A stretch of 64,000 nucleotides of DNA. It comes from Pseudomonadota bacterium (lineage in GTDB: Bacteria > Pseudomonadota > Alphaproteobacteria > Rhizobiales > Xanthobacteraceae). Position 1 is the stretch's first letter. Each line of letters starts with the position of its first letter. The notes beneath the pieces were generated by a model, which had not been told where the DNA came from, made no database searches, and was given only the letters and a program-made list of their open reading frames with translations. Both the position numbers and the translations under genes were made by a program. This document shows, piece after piece, positions 8,653-17,888 of this stretch. Location: the NCBI GenBank assembly GCA_018242205.1, contig JAFECJ010000006.1, positions 78,677-142,676 on the forward strand, given 5' to 3'.

Positions 8653-9029
8653 TGGATCTCAACACCTCGCCCGCCTCGATCTTCCATCTCATTTACGAGG
8701 AAGATTCGCTCTGGACCTTTATCCTGGTAAGTCTCATCCTCGGCTGCGGCGCCGCCTGGCTGTCGGGCCGCGCCATCGCGCAGACCTGGCGCCCGCTCTG
8801 GCAGGTGTATTTTTATAGCCTGATCCTGGGCTGCGCCGTGCGGTTCATTCACTTCAGTCTGTTCGGCGGCACCCTCCTGTCGCTGCATTACTATCTGGTC
8901 GATACGGCCCTGCTTATGATCTTCGGATCCTTGGGCTTTCGGGCCGCGCGCGTCGCGCAGATGCTGACGCAGTATCGCTGGATCAACGAGCCGGACGGAC
9001 CTTTGCGCTGGCGCCGAAATCCGCGTTGA
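8649..9029 (+). CDS. Conserved small membrane protein of the liv operon (DUF6867-like)
   Basis: A 126-residue protein with three to four spans (about 22-42, 53-72, 80-97 and beyond), a 'QTWRPLWQVYFYSLILGCAV' core and a basic C-terminus ending 'WRRNPR'. It starts within the last codons of livF, after GGAGG, at ATG 8649 (or 8652). I recall this protein being listed as DUF6867 and found beside liv genes in Rhizobiales, but that name is unverified. Position between livF and livK implies an accessory role in this transporter's assembly or activity; no transport motif is visible. Confidence 0.8.
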   Translation: MMDLNTSPASIFHLIYEEDSLWTFILVSLILGCGAAWLSGRAIAQTWRPLWQVYFYSLILGCAVRFIHFSLFGGTLLSLHYYLVDTALLMIFGSLGFRAARVAQMLTQYRWINEPDGPLRWRRNPR

Positions 9030-9098
9030 CGTAGGATCAAAGCAGCTACGTAGACTGCCGGATCAAGTAAACTGCTTTTGTTGAAGGGGAAAAAACGA

Positions 9099-10232
9099 AT
9101 GAAGAGGATCACGACACTCGGCCTCGCACTCGGCTTTGCCGTTGCGATCGCCGGAACCGCCTCTGCGCAAGTCAAGTTCGGTGTGCAGGGGCCGATCACC
9201 GGGGCGAACGCCGCTTTCGGTGCGCAGCTCAAGAACGGCGCGCAGCAGGCCATCGACGACATCAACGCCGCCGGCGGCATCAACGGCCAGAAGATCACCG
9301 TCGAGTTCGGCGACGACGTCTCCGACCCGAAGCAGGGCGTTTCGGTCGCGAACAAGTTCGCCGCTGACGGCGTCAAGTTCGTGGTCGGCGCCTTCAACTC
9401 CGGCGTCACCATGCCCTCCTCCGAAGTCTACCAGGAAAACGGCATCGTCGCCGTCACGCCCGCCTCGACCAACCCGCAGATCACCGAGCGCAAGATGTGG
9501 AACGTGTTCCGCACCTGCGGTCGCGACGACCAGCAGGGCGCGGTCGCCGGCGCCTACATCCTCAAGCACTTCAAGGGCAAGAAGATCGCCGTCGTTCACG
9601 ACAAGACCACCTACGGCAAGGGTCTGGCCGACGAAACCATCAAGGCGATGGGCAAAGGCGGCATGAAGCCGGTGCTCTATGAAGGCATCAATGTCGGCGA
9701 GAAGGACTTCTCGGCGCTGGTGTCGAAGATCAAGTCGTCGGGCGCCGATCTCGTCTATTGGGGCGGTCTGCACACCGAAGGCGGCCTGATCGTCCGTCAG
9801 ATGCGCGACCAGGGCATCAAGGCGCCGATGATGGGCGCCGACGGCATCACCACCGACGAGTTCGCCCAGATCGGCGGCCCGGGCGTGGAAGGTACGCTGA
9901 TGACCTTCCCGCCGGATCCGCGCAACAACCCGGCCGCCAAGGCCGTCGTTGCCAAGTTCCGCGCCAACAAGTTCGAGCCGGAAGCCTACACGCTGTACGC
10001 CTACGCCGCCGTGCAGGTGATGGCGGAAGCCGCCAAGGCCGCGAAGTCGAACGACCCCAAGAAGGTTGCCGAGAAGATGCACTCGGGCATGAAGTTCAAC
10101 ACCGTGATCGGCCCGCTGTCCTACGACAAGAAGGGTGACATCACGCGTCTGGACTACACGATGTACATCTGGAAGAAGGACGCGAGCGGCAAGATCACCT
10201 ATGTCGAGATGAACCCGGGCGCGACCAACTAA
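9099..10232 (+). CDS. livK: Branched-chain amino-acid ABC transporter substrate-binding protein LivK
   Basis: A 377-residue periplasmic binding protein. The signal peptide ends at 'GTASA' (about residue 23), followed by 'QVKFGVQGPITGANAAFGAQ' and 'GGINGQKITVEFGDD', typical of type I periplasmic receptors of the Leu/Ile/Val family. The ATG at 9099 has AAGGGG upstream; an earlier in-frame TTG is rejected. It ends the liv operon and is followed by a strong terminator. The 69-bp gap before it could hold an extra promoter that raises binding-protein expression. Confidence 0.95.
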   Translation: MKRITTLGLALGFAVAIAGTASAQVKFGVQGPITGANAAFGAQLKNGAQQAIDDINAAGGINGQKITVEFGDDVSDPKQGVSVANKFAADGVKFVVGAFNSGVTMPSSEVYQENGIVAVTPASTNPQITERKMWNVFRTCGRDDQQGAVAGAYILKHFKGKKIAVVHDKTTYGKGLADETIKAMGKGGMKPVLYEGINVGEKDFSALVSKIKSSGADLVYWGGLHTEGGLIVRQMRDQGIKAPMMGADGITTDEFAQIGGPGVEGTLMTFPPDPRNNPAAKAVVAKFRANKFEPEAYTLYAYAAVQVMAEAAKAAKSNDPKKVAEKMHSGMKFNTVIGPLSYDKKGDITRLDYTMYIWKKDASGKITYVEMNPGATN

Positions 10233-10260
10233 GTCGCAACCGCTCATCGAGCGTCAAAGC

Positions 10261-10300
10261 AAAAGCGCCCGCTCCGGTTTCCGGGGCGGGCGTTTTCTTT
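10261..10300. terminator. Bidirectional intrinsic terminator after livK
   Basis: A 12-bp stem (10266-10277 with 10281-10292, one T-G pair) with a TTT loop, followed by TTTTCTTTT and preceded by AAAA, so it can work for livK (plus) and ccdA (minus). Confidence 0.88.
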
Positions 10301-10320
10301 TGGCCCTAACGGCCGGGCGG

Positions 10321-11055
10321 TCAGCCGATCTTGCCCAGCACGGGGAAGGTCTCCAGCAGCCAGATGCTCAGGAGGTTGATACTGCCGGTGAGGAAGGCGA
10401 TGCCGGTCAGCACCAGGAGCGCTCCCATCACCTGCTCGACGCGGTGCATGTGCCTCTTGAAGCGCGCCAGGAACGCGGCAAAAGGTTCGATCGCCAGCGC
10501 CGCGGCGACGAACGGTATGCCGAGGCCGAGCGAATAGACCGCGAGCAGGCTCGCGCCCTTGCTTACCGTCTGCTCGGAGGCCGCGACCGCCAGGATCGCC
10601 GCCAGGATCGGGCCGATGCACGGCGTCCAGCCGAAGGCGAAAGCGAGCCCCATCAGATAGGCCCCCCACAGACCGACCGGCTCGGCGACCTCCATGCGCT
10701 TCTGCCGGTAGAGCCAGGCGATCGGCGTGACGCCGAGGAAGTGCAGCCCCATGACGATGATCAGGATGCCGGCGACGATGGCGAGCGGCTCCGAATAGGC
10801 ACGGATCAGCGTGCCGATGACGCTGGCGCTGGCACCGAGCGCGACGAATACCGTCGAGAATCCCGCGACGAACAGCGCCGCGGCGATCACCGTCTCGCGC
10901 TTGACCCGCCGCTCCGGCTCGTGCGCCTCGAAGCGTTCGAGCGAGGTTCCGGCCAGATAGACCAGATAAGGCGGCACCAGCGGCAGCACACAGGGTGACA
11001 GGAAGGAGACGAGGCCGGCGATGAGCGCGGCGAGATAGGAGACGTCGCTATGCAT
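10321..11055 (-). CDS. ccdA: Cytochrome c biogenesis / thiol-disulfide transporter CcdA
   Basis: A 244-residue, six-span protein of the CcdA/DsbD-beta type. The redox cysteines are visible in 'FLSPCVLPL' (span 1) and 'GWTPCIGPI' (span 4), which carry electrons from cytoplasmic thioredoxin to periplasmic proteins for cytochrome c maturation or disulfide reduction. The frame is open upstream to 11397, across the divergent peptidase gene; the ATG at 11055 gives the family's normal N-terminus. A bidirectional terminator follows it. Confidence 0.93.
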   Translation of the reverse strand: MHSDVSYLAALIAGLVSFLSPCVLPLVPPYLVYLAGTSLERFEAHEPERRVKRETVIAAALFVAGFSTVFVALGASASVIGTLIRAYSEPLAIVAGILIIVMGLHFLGVTPIAWLYRQKRMEVAEPVGLWGAYLMGLAFAFGWTPCIGPILAAILAVAASEQTVSKGASLLAVYSLGLGIPFVAAALAIEPFAAFLARFKRHMHRVEQVMGALLVLTGIAFLTGSINLLSIWLLETFPVLGKIG

Positions 11056-11155
11056 GGTCCGCGATATGCGCCCGACATTGTGGCGATGGCAAGGGTGTCG
11101 TGACGATGCTTGCGGAGTTGTGATATGCGAGTGATGGCAACAGGAGCTGCCGGTC

Positions 11156-12142
11156 ATGCGCAATCTCATCACCGATATCGATGGCCTGCGCGTCGGCCAT
11201 GCCGATGACAAGAAGCTGGCTTCCGGTACGACCGTCATCCTGTTCGACCGCGCCGTGACCGCGGCGGTCGATGTACGCGGCGGCGGCCCCGGCACGCGCG
11301 AAACCGCGCTGCTCGAGCCGGCGCAGACCGTCGAGCACGTCGACGCCATCGTGCTGTCGGGCGGCTCCGCCTTCGGTCTCGATGCGCCGTCCGGCACCCA
11401 GGCTTATCTGCGCGAACAGGGCCGCGGCTTCCGCATCCGCGATGCCGTCGTGCCGATCGTGCCGGGCGCCATCATGTTCGATCTGCTGAATGGCGGCGAC
11501 AAGAAATGGGGCCGCTACCCGCCCTATCGCGAGTTCGGCTATCAGGCGGCGCGCAGCGCTTCCACCGATTTCACGCTCGGCAGTGTCGGCGCCGGATTGG
11601 GCGCGACCACCGCCAACTTCAAAGGCGGCGTCGGCTCGGCGTCCGCGAAGTCGCGCGGCGGCATCACCGTCGGCGCGCTCGTCGTCATCAATGCCGTCGG
11701 CACCGCCGTGGTCGGCGACGGCCCGCATTTCTGGGCCGCGCCGTTCGAGCAGGACGCCGAGTTCGGCGGCCGTGGCATGCCGCCGCAAATCAAGCGCGGC
11801 GATCTCGCCATCCGCGCCAAAGGAGGACCGGGCGAGAACACCACGATCGCCTTGATCGCCACCGACGCCAAACTCAACAAGGCGCAATGCAACCGGCTCG
11901 CCGTCATGGCGCAGGATGGCCTGGCGCGCGCCATCTATCCGGTGCATTCCCCGCTCGACGGCGACGTCGTGTTCGCCGCCGCGACCGGCAAGAAGAAACT
12001 CGCCGATCCCTATTACGGCCTCGCCGAGCTCGGCATGGTCGCTGCCAATGTAATGGCCCGCGCCGCGGCGCGCGGTGTCTATGAGGCCAAGGCCCTTCCC
12101 TTCCCGGGCGCGCTGCCGGCCTGGCGTGATCGCTTCGGCTGA
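11156..12142 (+). CDS. P1-family (DmpA/NylC-type) self-processing aminopeptidase
   Basis: A 328-residue Ntn-type hydrolase. 'GLRVGHADDKKLASGTTVI', 'VDVRGGGPGTRET', 'LSGGSAFGLDAPSG' and 'GSVGAGLGATT' are hallmarks of the P1/DmpA family (MEROPS S58). The expected autocleavage site is N228-T229 in 'GENTTIALIATDA', giving a new N-terminal threonine nucleophile as in NylC, rather than the serine of DmpA. Such enzymes cleave N-terminal D- or beta-amino acids, amides or nylon oligomers. The gene starts 100 bp from divergent ccdA; a KTSC gene follows. Confidence 0.88.
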   Translation: MRNLITDIDGLRVGHADDKKLASGTTVILFDRAVTAAVDVRGGGPGTRETALLEPAQTVEHVDAIVLSGGSAFGLDAPSGTQAYLREQGRGFRIRDAVVPIVPGAIMFDLLNGGDKKWGRYPPYREFGYQAARSASTDFTLGSVGAGLGATTANFKGGVGSASAKSRGGITVGALVVINAVGTAVVGDGPHFWAAPFEQDAEFGGRGMPPQIKRGDLAIRAKGGPGENTTIALIATDAKLNKAQCNRLAVMAQDGLARAIYPVHSPLDGDVVFAAATGKKKLADPYYGLAELGMVAANVMARAAARGVYEAKALPFPGALPAWRDRFG

Positions 12143-12180
12143 TGCTGCAACCATATCGGTAGCGACGGCGTTCGAGGGAC

Positions 12181-12384
12181 ATGCCTTCGAGCGTCGTCCA
12201 AGCCTTCGCCTACGACAGCGAGCACAGCCGTCTCACGGTGACGTTCGTCGGCGGCCGCGTGTACGATTACTACCTGGTGCCGCCGTCGGTGGCGGCGGCA
12301 ATTCGGATGGCGCGGTCCAAGGGCGCGTATTTCAACCGGCACATCCGCGACCGCTATGCCTGCCGCGAGATCAAGGCCGCCTAA
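12181..12384 (+). CDS. KTSC-domain small protein
   Basis: A 67-residue protein that is essentially one KTSC domain: 'AFAYDSEHSRLTVTFVGGRV' then 'YDYYLVPPSVAAAIRMARSK' and 'GAYFNRHIRDRYACREI'. The domain is named after similarity to the C-terminus of some lysyl-tRNA synthetases; its function is not known, though nucleic-acid binding has been proposed. The 3' end overlaps the convergent FAD oxidoreductase by four bases. Spacing from the upstream peptidase is 38 bp, so co-transcription is possible. Confidence 0.85.
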   Translation: MPSSVVQAFAYDSEHSRLTVTFVGGRVYDYYLVPPSVAAAIRMARSKGAYFNRHIRDRYACREIKAA

Positions 12385-13628
12385 TCAAGAAACCGCTCCG
12401 CGGCGAAGCCCTTGGGATCGAGGAACGGCGTCTCGCCGCTCATCATTTCGCCCAGGAGCCGACCGGTGACAGGGCCGAGCGTCAGGCCCCAGTGCGCGTG
12501 ACCGATCGCCAGCCACATTCCCTTCTGCCCCGGCGCCCGACCGATCACCGGCCGCGAATCCGGGAAACACGGCCGTGAACCGAGCCAGGTGCGGTCCTCG
12601 GCACGCGAGCCGATCCGGTAAAGCCCCTTGAGCGCCGGCATGAAGCGGTCGAACTGCACCGGCGTCGGCGCGGCGTCGCGCGCGGCGAACTCGGCGCCGG
12701 TGGTGACGCGAATGCCCTGCCGCATCGGCGTGAACAGGTAACCGTTGGCAACATCGACCACCGGTCGCGTCAGCGGCGCGCTGTCTTCCGCCTTGAAATG
12801 CCGGTGATAGCCGCGCTTGTAGCCCATCGGCAGCTTGAGGCCGAGCGGCTCCAGCAAATCGGGCGCCCACGGACCGAGCGCGACCACGACCTCCGGCGCA
12901 TCGATCGGTCCTTCCGCCGTCTCGATCCGCCAGACATTGCCGGAGCGGTGCAAGCTCAAGGCGTCGCCCTTGAGCGTGATGCCACCGAGCGCGGCAAAGC
13001 GCGCCGCGTAAGCCTTGGTCACCGCCAGAGGATCGCTCAAGCTGACAGTCGCCGGCCAATAGGTCGCATGGCGGAATACCGGGTTGAGCGATGGCTCGAG
13101 CTTGCGCGCGCCGTCCACATCCATGGTCTCGACCGCGATGCCGAACTCGCGCGCCAGTTCGAGCTCCCTGCGCAGGCCGGCAAAGGCCGCATCGCTGCGG
13201 TACAGCTTGATCCAGCCATTGCGCCGCAAATATTGCGTTGCGCCGGATTCGAGCATCAGCGCCTCGTGCTCGGCGATAGCGCGGGCAAACAGCGGCCGGT
13301 TGATGCGTGCGGCCTTCTCGATCGCGGCCGGCCGCGAGGCGGCGCGAAACCGCAGCAGCCACGGCGCGGCCCAAGGCAGGAAGCTCAAGTGATAATTGGC
13401 ATCGCTCGCCCGCTTGAATGCGACCCGCATCAGCGCGCGGAGGCTCGACGGAAACGCCGGCGGCACGACGGTCGAGCCTTCGAGCACCCCGGAGTTTCCG
13501 TAGGATGTCTGCTCGCCCGGGCCGGCGCGATCGACCAGCGCCACAGCCATATTGCGTTTGACGAGTTGCAGGGCGATCGAGGTGCCGACGATGCCGGCGC
13601 CGAGAACGATCACGTCAGTGCGTGCCAT
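12381..13628 (-). CDS. FAD-dependent D-amino-acid dehydrogenase-like oxidoreductase
   Basis: A 415-residue DAO-superfamily protein. The Rossmann motif 'VLGAGIVGTSIALQL' is at 8-22, followed by the acidic-end strand 'VALVDR'. 'GEQTSYGNSGVLEGS' (38-52) and the C-terminal 'GHAHWGLTLGPVTGRLLGEM' match DadA-type enzymes, which oxidise D-amino acids or related amines at the membrane and feed electrons to the respiratory chain. Substrate cannot be assigned; no racemase neighbours it, although murI lies 5 kb away. Divergent from the BASS carrier gene. Confidence 0.85.
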   Translation of the reverse strand: MARTDVIVLGAGIVGTSIALQLVKRNMAVALVDRAGPGEQTSYGNSGVLEGSTVVPPAFPSSLRALMRVAFKRASDANYHLSFLPWAAPWLLRFRAASRPAAIEKAARINRPLFARAIAEHEALMLESGATQYLRRNGWIKLYRSDAAFAGLRRELELAREFGIAVETMDVDGARKLEPSLNPVFRHATYWPATVSLSDPLAVTKAYAARFAALGGITLKGDALSLHRSGNVWRIETAEGPIDAPEVVVALGPWAPDLLEPLGLKLPMGYKRGYHRHFKAEDSAPLTRPVVDVANGYLFTPMRQGIRVTTGAEFAARDAAPTPVQFDRFMPALKGLYRIGSRAEDRTWLGSRPCFPDSRPVIGRAPGQKGMWLAIGHAHWGLTLGPVTGRLLGEMMSGETPFLDPKGFAAERFLD

Positions 13629-13756
13629 GATGCTTGCTGGCCTTTTCCGCCCTTCAATTCAACCCCGGCAAGGGCAACCGGGATCTGTCCCGGCGAATAT
13701 GGATCAAGACGCAGCGCCGCGCTATCTAGGCAGCGTACGCCGGGAGTTCGTCTGAT

Positions 13757-14713
13757 ATGCCATTTCTGCGCTTGCCCTTGGCCGCGCTCGCCTGGATCGG
13801 CCGGCAGGGCACGACGGGGCTCGTCGTCGCCATCTTCCTCAGCATCGCGGTGCCGCCGCTGGCGGCCTATGTGAAGCCGCACCTCGCCGAAACCGTCTTC
13901 GTGCTGCTGGTGTTTTCCTATTTGCGCACCGAGCCCGAAAAGCTGCGCCAGGTGGTGCGCGCCCCTGGCCTTGCCATCGTCGCCTCGCTCTGGGCCATGA
14001 TCGCTGCTCCGGTTCTGGCCGGCGGCGCGCTCAATCTGATCGGCCTGCCCAAGCTGGCGCCCGACCTCTACACCATCATGATCCTGCACGTGGCGATCGC
14101 GCCGATCGTTTCGTCGGCGGCCTTCGCGGCGCTGCTCGGGCTCGATATCGCCTTCACCATGGTCTCGGTGATCCTCTGCAACGTACTGTCGCCCGTCACC
14201 ACGGTCGCGGTCAGCACGCTGTTTCTCGGCACCTCATTGATCTCGCCGCTCGACCTCGGCATCAAGCTCCTGGTCTTCCTGTTGGTGTCCGGTCTCATCG
14301 CCATGGCGATCCGCCGCGTGGCCGGCCAGGCGCGCATCGAGGCGAACAAGGAGACGCTCGACGGCCTCAACGTGCTCGCCGTGTTCGTCTTCGCCATTGC
14401 CGCGATGGACGGCGTACCGCGCCACGTCATCGCTGACCCGCTCGGCGCCGCGCTGCTGCTCGGCATTGCCGTCCTGCTCGCAGCGGCGATGTTCGGGGTC
14501 AGCGCGCTGGTATTCATGCGCGCTGGATTCAAGCTCGGCACGGTCGTCGGCATGCTCGCCGGCTTCCGGAACCTCGGCACCATCATGGCGGCGATCGGCA
14601 CCACCCTGCCCGATCAGGCATGGTTCTATTTCGCGCTGGTGCAGTTTCCGATTTATCTGTTTCCGGCGCTGATCAAGCCGTTTGTGCGGCGGCGGGCCAA
14701 ATCAACGCCCTGA
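13757..14713 (+). CDS. Bile acid:sodium symporter (BASS)-like transporter
   Basis: A 318-residue polytopic membrane protein with about nine to ten spans. 'HVAIAPIVSSAAFAALLGLD' and 'AFTMVSVILCNVLSPVTTVA' form the paired crossover-type regions of BASS/ACR3-like carriers, and 'GMLAGFRNLGTIMAAIGTTL' matches the C-terminal core. Family members move organic anions with Na+. The ligand is unknown. It is divergently oriented from the FAD oxidase with 128 bp between, so the two could share control. Confidence 0.75.
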   Translation: MPFLRLPLAALAWIGRQGTTGLVVAIFLSIAVPPLAAYVKPHLAETVFVLLVFSYLRTEPEKLRQVVRAPGLAIVASLWAMIAAPVLAGGALNLIGLPKLAPDLYTIMILHVAIAPIVSSAAFAALLGLDIAFTMVSVILCNVLSPVTTVAVSTLFLGTSLISPLDLGIKLLVFLLVSGLIAMAIRRVAGQARIEANKETLDGLNVLAVFVFAIAAMDGVPRHVIADPLGAALLLGIAVLLAAAMFGVSALVFMRAGFKLGTVVGMLAGFRNLGTIMAAIGTTLPDQAWFYFALVQFPIYLFPALIKPFVRRRAKSTP

Positions 14714-14768
14714 AAGATCCGGCCGGCCCGGTCTGTCGCCCGGACCGGCATGACATTGGCTTCGACCG

Positions 14769-15581
14769 TTAAACCACCGCCGACATGGCGACCGAGCTCG
14801 CCGCGCTCATCAAGTGGCTTTGTAGCGCCATCAGCTCCTTCATCAGCGCCGAGCCGCCATTGCCCGACGAACCGTTACCGTTCGGCTGGCCGGCGCCGGA
14901 TTGGCCGGCATTCGCTGCCGACGGCGTGCTCGTCGACGAGGCGGTGCTGCCGTCGGCATAGGTGATCGTCGTCGTCACCGAGCCGTCGGCGTTGGTGGTG
15001 GTGACGGTCTTCGAGCCATCGGCATTACTGCCGGAGGTCACGTCGTCGGCATCGCCGTCCTGCGCGCCGCCCACCCCACCGGCGCCACCGGCTCCGGCCA
15101 TATGGTGACCGTGGTGACCGTGGCCTTGGGCGGCGGAGGCCAATTCGCTCTGGCTCACCGAACCGTCGCCATTGCCATCGAGCTTGGCGAACACCGCGTC
15201 CGAAATTGAGGTACCGATACCGTGCTGCGAAGCCGCCGCCTCGAATTCCGACTTGCTGATGGTACCGTCGCCATCGGTATCGAGCTTGGCGAACAGCTTG
15301 GCGTTGCCCGGATCGCTGGCGCCGGTCGAACCGGCGGCGCTGGCTTTCTGCTGCAGATCAATCAGCTGGGACATCATGTCGGGGCCAAACGGCGACCGCG
15401 ACGAGGCCGAGCCGGACGAACTCGCGGCGGAGTTCGACGACGAGTCGCCGCCGCCCGGCATCAGGAACGAGAGGGGGTCGAACGATTGGCCGGCTTTGTT
15501 GGCACCGCTCGCGCCGCCCTGCTGCAGCAACTGCTGCCAGGAGGACAGCGGACTGGTTGCCGTGCCCACGGAGAGGGACAT
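14769..15581 (-). CDS. EF-hand calcium-binding protein, Ser/Gly-rich
   Basis: A 270-residue protein with a pair of canonical EF-hand loops at 101-112 ('DTDGDGTISKSE') and 135-146 ('DGNGDGSVSQSE'). Before them is a low-complexity Ser-rich region (45-65). After them come a His/Gly stretch and Asp-Gly-Ser repeats ('NADGSKTVTTTNADGSVTTT'), then a Gly/Asn-rich tail. No signal peptide is obvious. Start at 15581 is supported by AGAGGAG. It may be an exported calcium-responsive protein; similar EF-hand proteins are common and unstudied in rhizobial genomes. Divergent from rpe. Confidence 0.8.
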   Translation of the reverse strand: MSLSVGTATSPLSSWQQLLQQGGASGANKAGQSFDPLSFLMPGGGDSSSNSAASSSGSASSRSPFGPDMMSQLIDLQQKASAAGSTGASDPGNAKLFAKLDTDGDGTISKSEFEAAASQHGIGTSISDAVFAKLDGNGDGSVSQSELASAAQGHGHHGHHMAGAGGAGGVGGAQDGDADDVTSGSNADGSKTVTTTNADGSVTTTITYADGSTASSTSTPSAANAGQSGAGQPNGNGSSGNGGSALMKELMALQSHLMSAASSVAMSAVV

Positions 15582-15825
15582 CAGCACAACTCCTCTGAAA
15601 CGCCGGATGCGCCGGCACACGTCGCCCTGCCATCGCCGGTGCAATTGCTTTGCCAACGGCGCGGCGAAGAAAATGCCATTGCGGTTCAGGTAGTTGTCCA
15701 CAGGTCCCGGACCGCCGGCGATGTCCGCAGGCGTCAGAACCGGCAATTTCTGCCGTCGCGGTGGAAGCAATTTGCCCGGCTCCGGACGCCGTGATACCCG
15801 AACCCGTCCCGGAGACATGTGCCTT

Positions 15826-16503
15826 ATGACCCGCCCTCTCCTCATCGCGCCGTCGATCCTGGCCGCCGATTTTGCCAAGCTCGGCGACGAGGTGCGCGCC
15901 ATCGACGCGGCCGGCGCCGACTGGATCCATGTCGACATCATGGACGGTCATTTCGTGCCGAACATCTCGTTCGGGCCGGATGTGATGAAGTCGGTGCGCG
16001 GCGCGTCGAAGAAAATCTTCGACGTCCACTTGATGATCGCCCCGGTCGATCCCTATCTCGAAGCCTTCGCCAAGGCCGGCGCCGACGTCATCACTGTCCA
16101 TGTCGAGGCCGGGCCGCATCTGCACCGGTCGCTGCAGGCGATCCGCGCGCTCGGCAAGAAGGCCGGCGTGGTGATGAACCCCGGCACGCCCGCCTCTTCG
16201 ATCGAGAACGTCATCGACATGGTCGATCTCGTTCTCGTCATGTCGGTCAATCCCGGCTTCGGCGGACAGGCCTTCATCCCCTCAGCGCTCGACAAGATCC
16301 GCGCCATCCGCGCCTTGATCGGCGCGCGGCCGATCGATCTCGAGGTCGATGGCGGCGTCACCGCGGCGAACGCCGCCGACGTGGTGCGCGCCGGCGCCAA
16401 TGTGCTGGTCGCCGGCTCGGCCGTGTTCAAGGGCGGCCAGTACAAAGAGAACATCGCGGCCATTCGCAACGCCGGCGCACTGGCGCGTGGCGAAGCGGCA
16501 TAA
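15826..16503 (+). CDS. rpe: Ribulose-phosphate 3-epimerase
   Basis: A 225-residue TIM barrel. '[15 protein letters not shown]' opens the protein, '[18 protein letters not shown]' (33-50) carries metal ligands H35 and D37, and '[10 protein letters not shown]' and '[11 protein letters not shown]' provide the remaining signature. It interconverts ribulose-5-phosphate and xylulose-5-phosphate in the pentose-phosphate or Calvin cycle. The frame is open to 15694; ATG 15826 fits the family start. ATG 15817 is in frame but sits only 2 nt after GGAG. purB follows after 23 bp. Confidence 0.95.
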   Translation: MTRPLLIAPSILAADFAKLGDEVRAIDAAGADWIHVDIMDGHFVPNISFGPDVMKSVRGASKKIFDVHLMIAPVDPYLEAFAKAGADVITVHVEAGPHLHRSLQAIRALGKKAGVVMNPGTPASSIENVIDMVDLVLVMSVNPGFGGQAFIPSALDKIRAIRALIGARPIDLEVDGGVTAANAADVVRAGANVLVAGSAVFKGGQYKENIAAIRNAGALARGEAA

Positions 16504-16526
16504 AACGTCTTCAGAAAGTAGAGAGC

Positions 16527-17837
16527 ATGATCCCGCGTTACTCCCGCCCCGACATGGCCGCGATCTGGTCGCCGGAAACAAAATTCCGCATCTGGTTCGA
16601 GATCGAGGCGCATGCCGCCTCCGCCATGGCCGAGCTCGGCGTCATCCCGAAAGAGGCCGCCGCCACCATCTGGGCCAAGGGCAAGGATGCCCAATTCGAC
16701 GTCGAGCGCATCGACGCCATCGAGGCCGAGGTGAAGCACGACGTCATCGCCTTCCTGACCCACGTTTCCGAAATCGTCGGGCCGGAAGCGCGCTACATGC
16801 ACTCCGGCATGACGTCGTCCGACGTGCTCGACACCTGCCTCAACGTGCAGCTCGTGCGTGCCGTCGATATCCTGATCAAGGACATCGACACGCTGCTCGC
16901 CGCGCTCAAGCGCCGCGCCTTCGAGCACAAGCTGACGCCGACCGTCGGCCGCTCGCACGGCATCCACGCCGAACCGACCACCTTTGGCCTGAAGATGGCG
17001 CAAGCCTATGCCGAATTCTCGCGCTGCCGCGAACGCATGGTCGCCGCACGCAAGGAGGTCGCGACCTGCGCCATTTCCGGCGCCGTCGGCACCTTCGCCC
17101 AGGTCGATCCGCGCGTCGAAGCCTATGTCGCCAAACAAATGGGCCTCGCCGTCGAGCCGGTGTCGACGCAGGTCATCCCGCGCGACCGCCACGCCATGTT
17201 CTTTGCCACGCTCGGCGTCATCGCCTCGTCGATGGAGCGCCTCGCCGTCGAAGTGCGCCACTTGCAACGCACGGAAGTGCTGGAGGCCGAAGAGTTCTTC
17301 TCTGAAAAGCAGAAGGGTTCATCGGCGATGCCGCACAAGCGCAACCCGGTACTGTCGGAGAACATCACGGGGCTCGCCCGCATGGTGCGCGGCTATGTGA
17401 CGCCGGCGCTGGAGAACGTCGCGCTGTGGCACGAGCGCGACATCTCGCACTCGTCGGTCGAGCGCATGATCGGCCCCGATGCGACGGTGACGCTCGACTT
17501 CGCGCTCGCCCGCCTGTCCGGCCTGATCGACAAGCTGCTGGTCTATCCGGCCAACATGCAGAAGAACCTCGACCGCCTCGGCGGCCTCATTCACTCGCAG
17601 CGCATCCTGATCGCGTTGACGCAGAAGGGCGTCGCCCGCGAGGACGCCTATCGCCTGGTGCAGCGCAACGCCATGAAGGTGTGGCGCGGCGAGAGCAACG
17701 ACTTCCTGTCGCTGCTCAAGGCAGATCCCGATGTGAAGAAGGCGCTGAGCGACAAGGAGCTCGAGGCCAATTTCGACCTCGACCATCACTTCAAGCAGGT
17801 CGACACCATCTTCAAGCGTGTATTCGGCGAGTCATAA
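16527..17837 (+). CDS. purB: Adenylosuccinate lyase
   Basis: A 436-residue fumarase/aspartase-superfamily enzyme that acts twice in purine synthesis, splitting SAICAR and adenylosuccinate to release fumarate. 'PRYSRPDM', 'YMHSGMTSSDVLDTCLNVQL', 'VGRSHGIHAEPTTFGLK' and the superfamily signature 'GSSAMPHKRNP' (about residue 270) are all present. The length matches the alphaproteobacterial PurB type. It lies downstream of rpe in a likely two-gene operon and ends at a hairpin. Confidence 0.97.
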   Translation: MIPRYSRPDMAAIWSPETKFRIWFEIEAHAASAMAELGVIPKEAAATIWAKGKDAQFDVERIDAIEAEVKHDVIAFLTHVSEIVGPEARYMHSGMTSSDVLDTCLNVQLVRAVDILIKDIDTLLAALKRRAFEHKLTPTVGRSHGIHAEPTTFGLKMAQAYAEFSRCRERMVAARKEVATCAISGAVGTFAQVDPRVEAYVAKQMGLAVEPVSTQVIPRDRHAMFFATLGVIASSMERLAVEVRHLQRTEVLEAEEFFSEKQKGSSAMPHKRNPVLSENITGLARMVRGYVTPALENVALWHERDISHSSVERMIGPDATVTLDFALARLSGLIDKLLVYPANMQKNLDRLGGLIHSQRILIALTQKGVAREDAYRLVQRNAMKVWRGESNDFLSLLKADPDVKKALSDKELEANFDLDHHFKQVDTIFKRVFGES

Positions 17838-17843
17838 GAGCGA

Positions 17844-17867
17844 ACGGCAGGGATTCGCCCCTGCCGT
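17844..17867. terminator. Hairpin between convergent purB and SH3 genes
   Basis: Nine-bp perfect stem (ACGGCAGGG/CCCTGCCGT) with a 6-nt loop, six bases after the purB stop. No clear T-run on either side, so efficiency is uncertain. Confidence 0.5.
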
Positions 17868-17888
17868 CCTGATCTCGCAGACGCCCGC

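Noticed and set aside
9063..10247. 394-residue minus-strand open frame
   Set aside because: Antisense shadow of livK.
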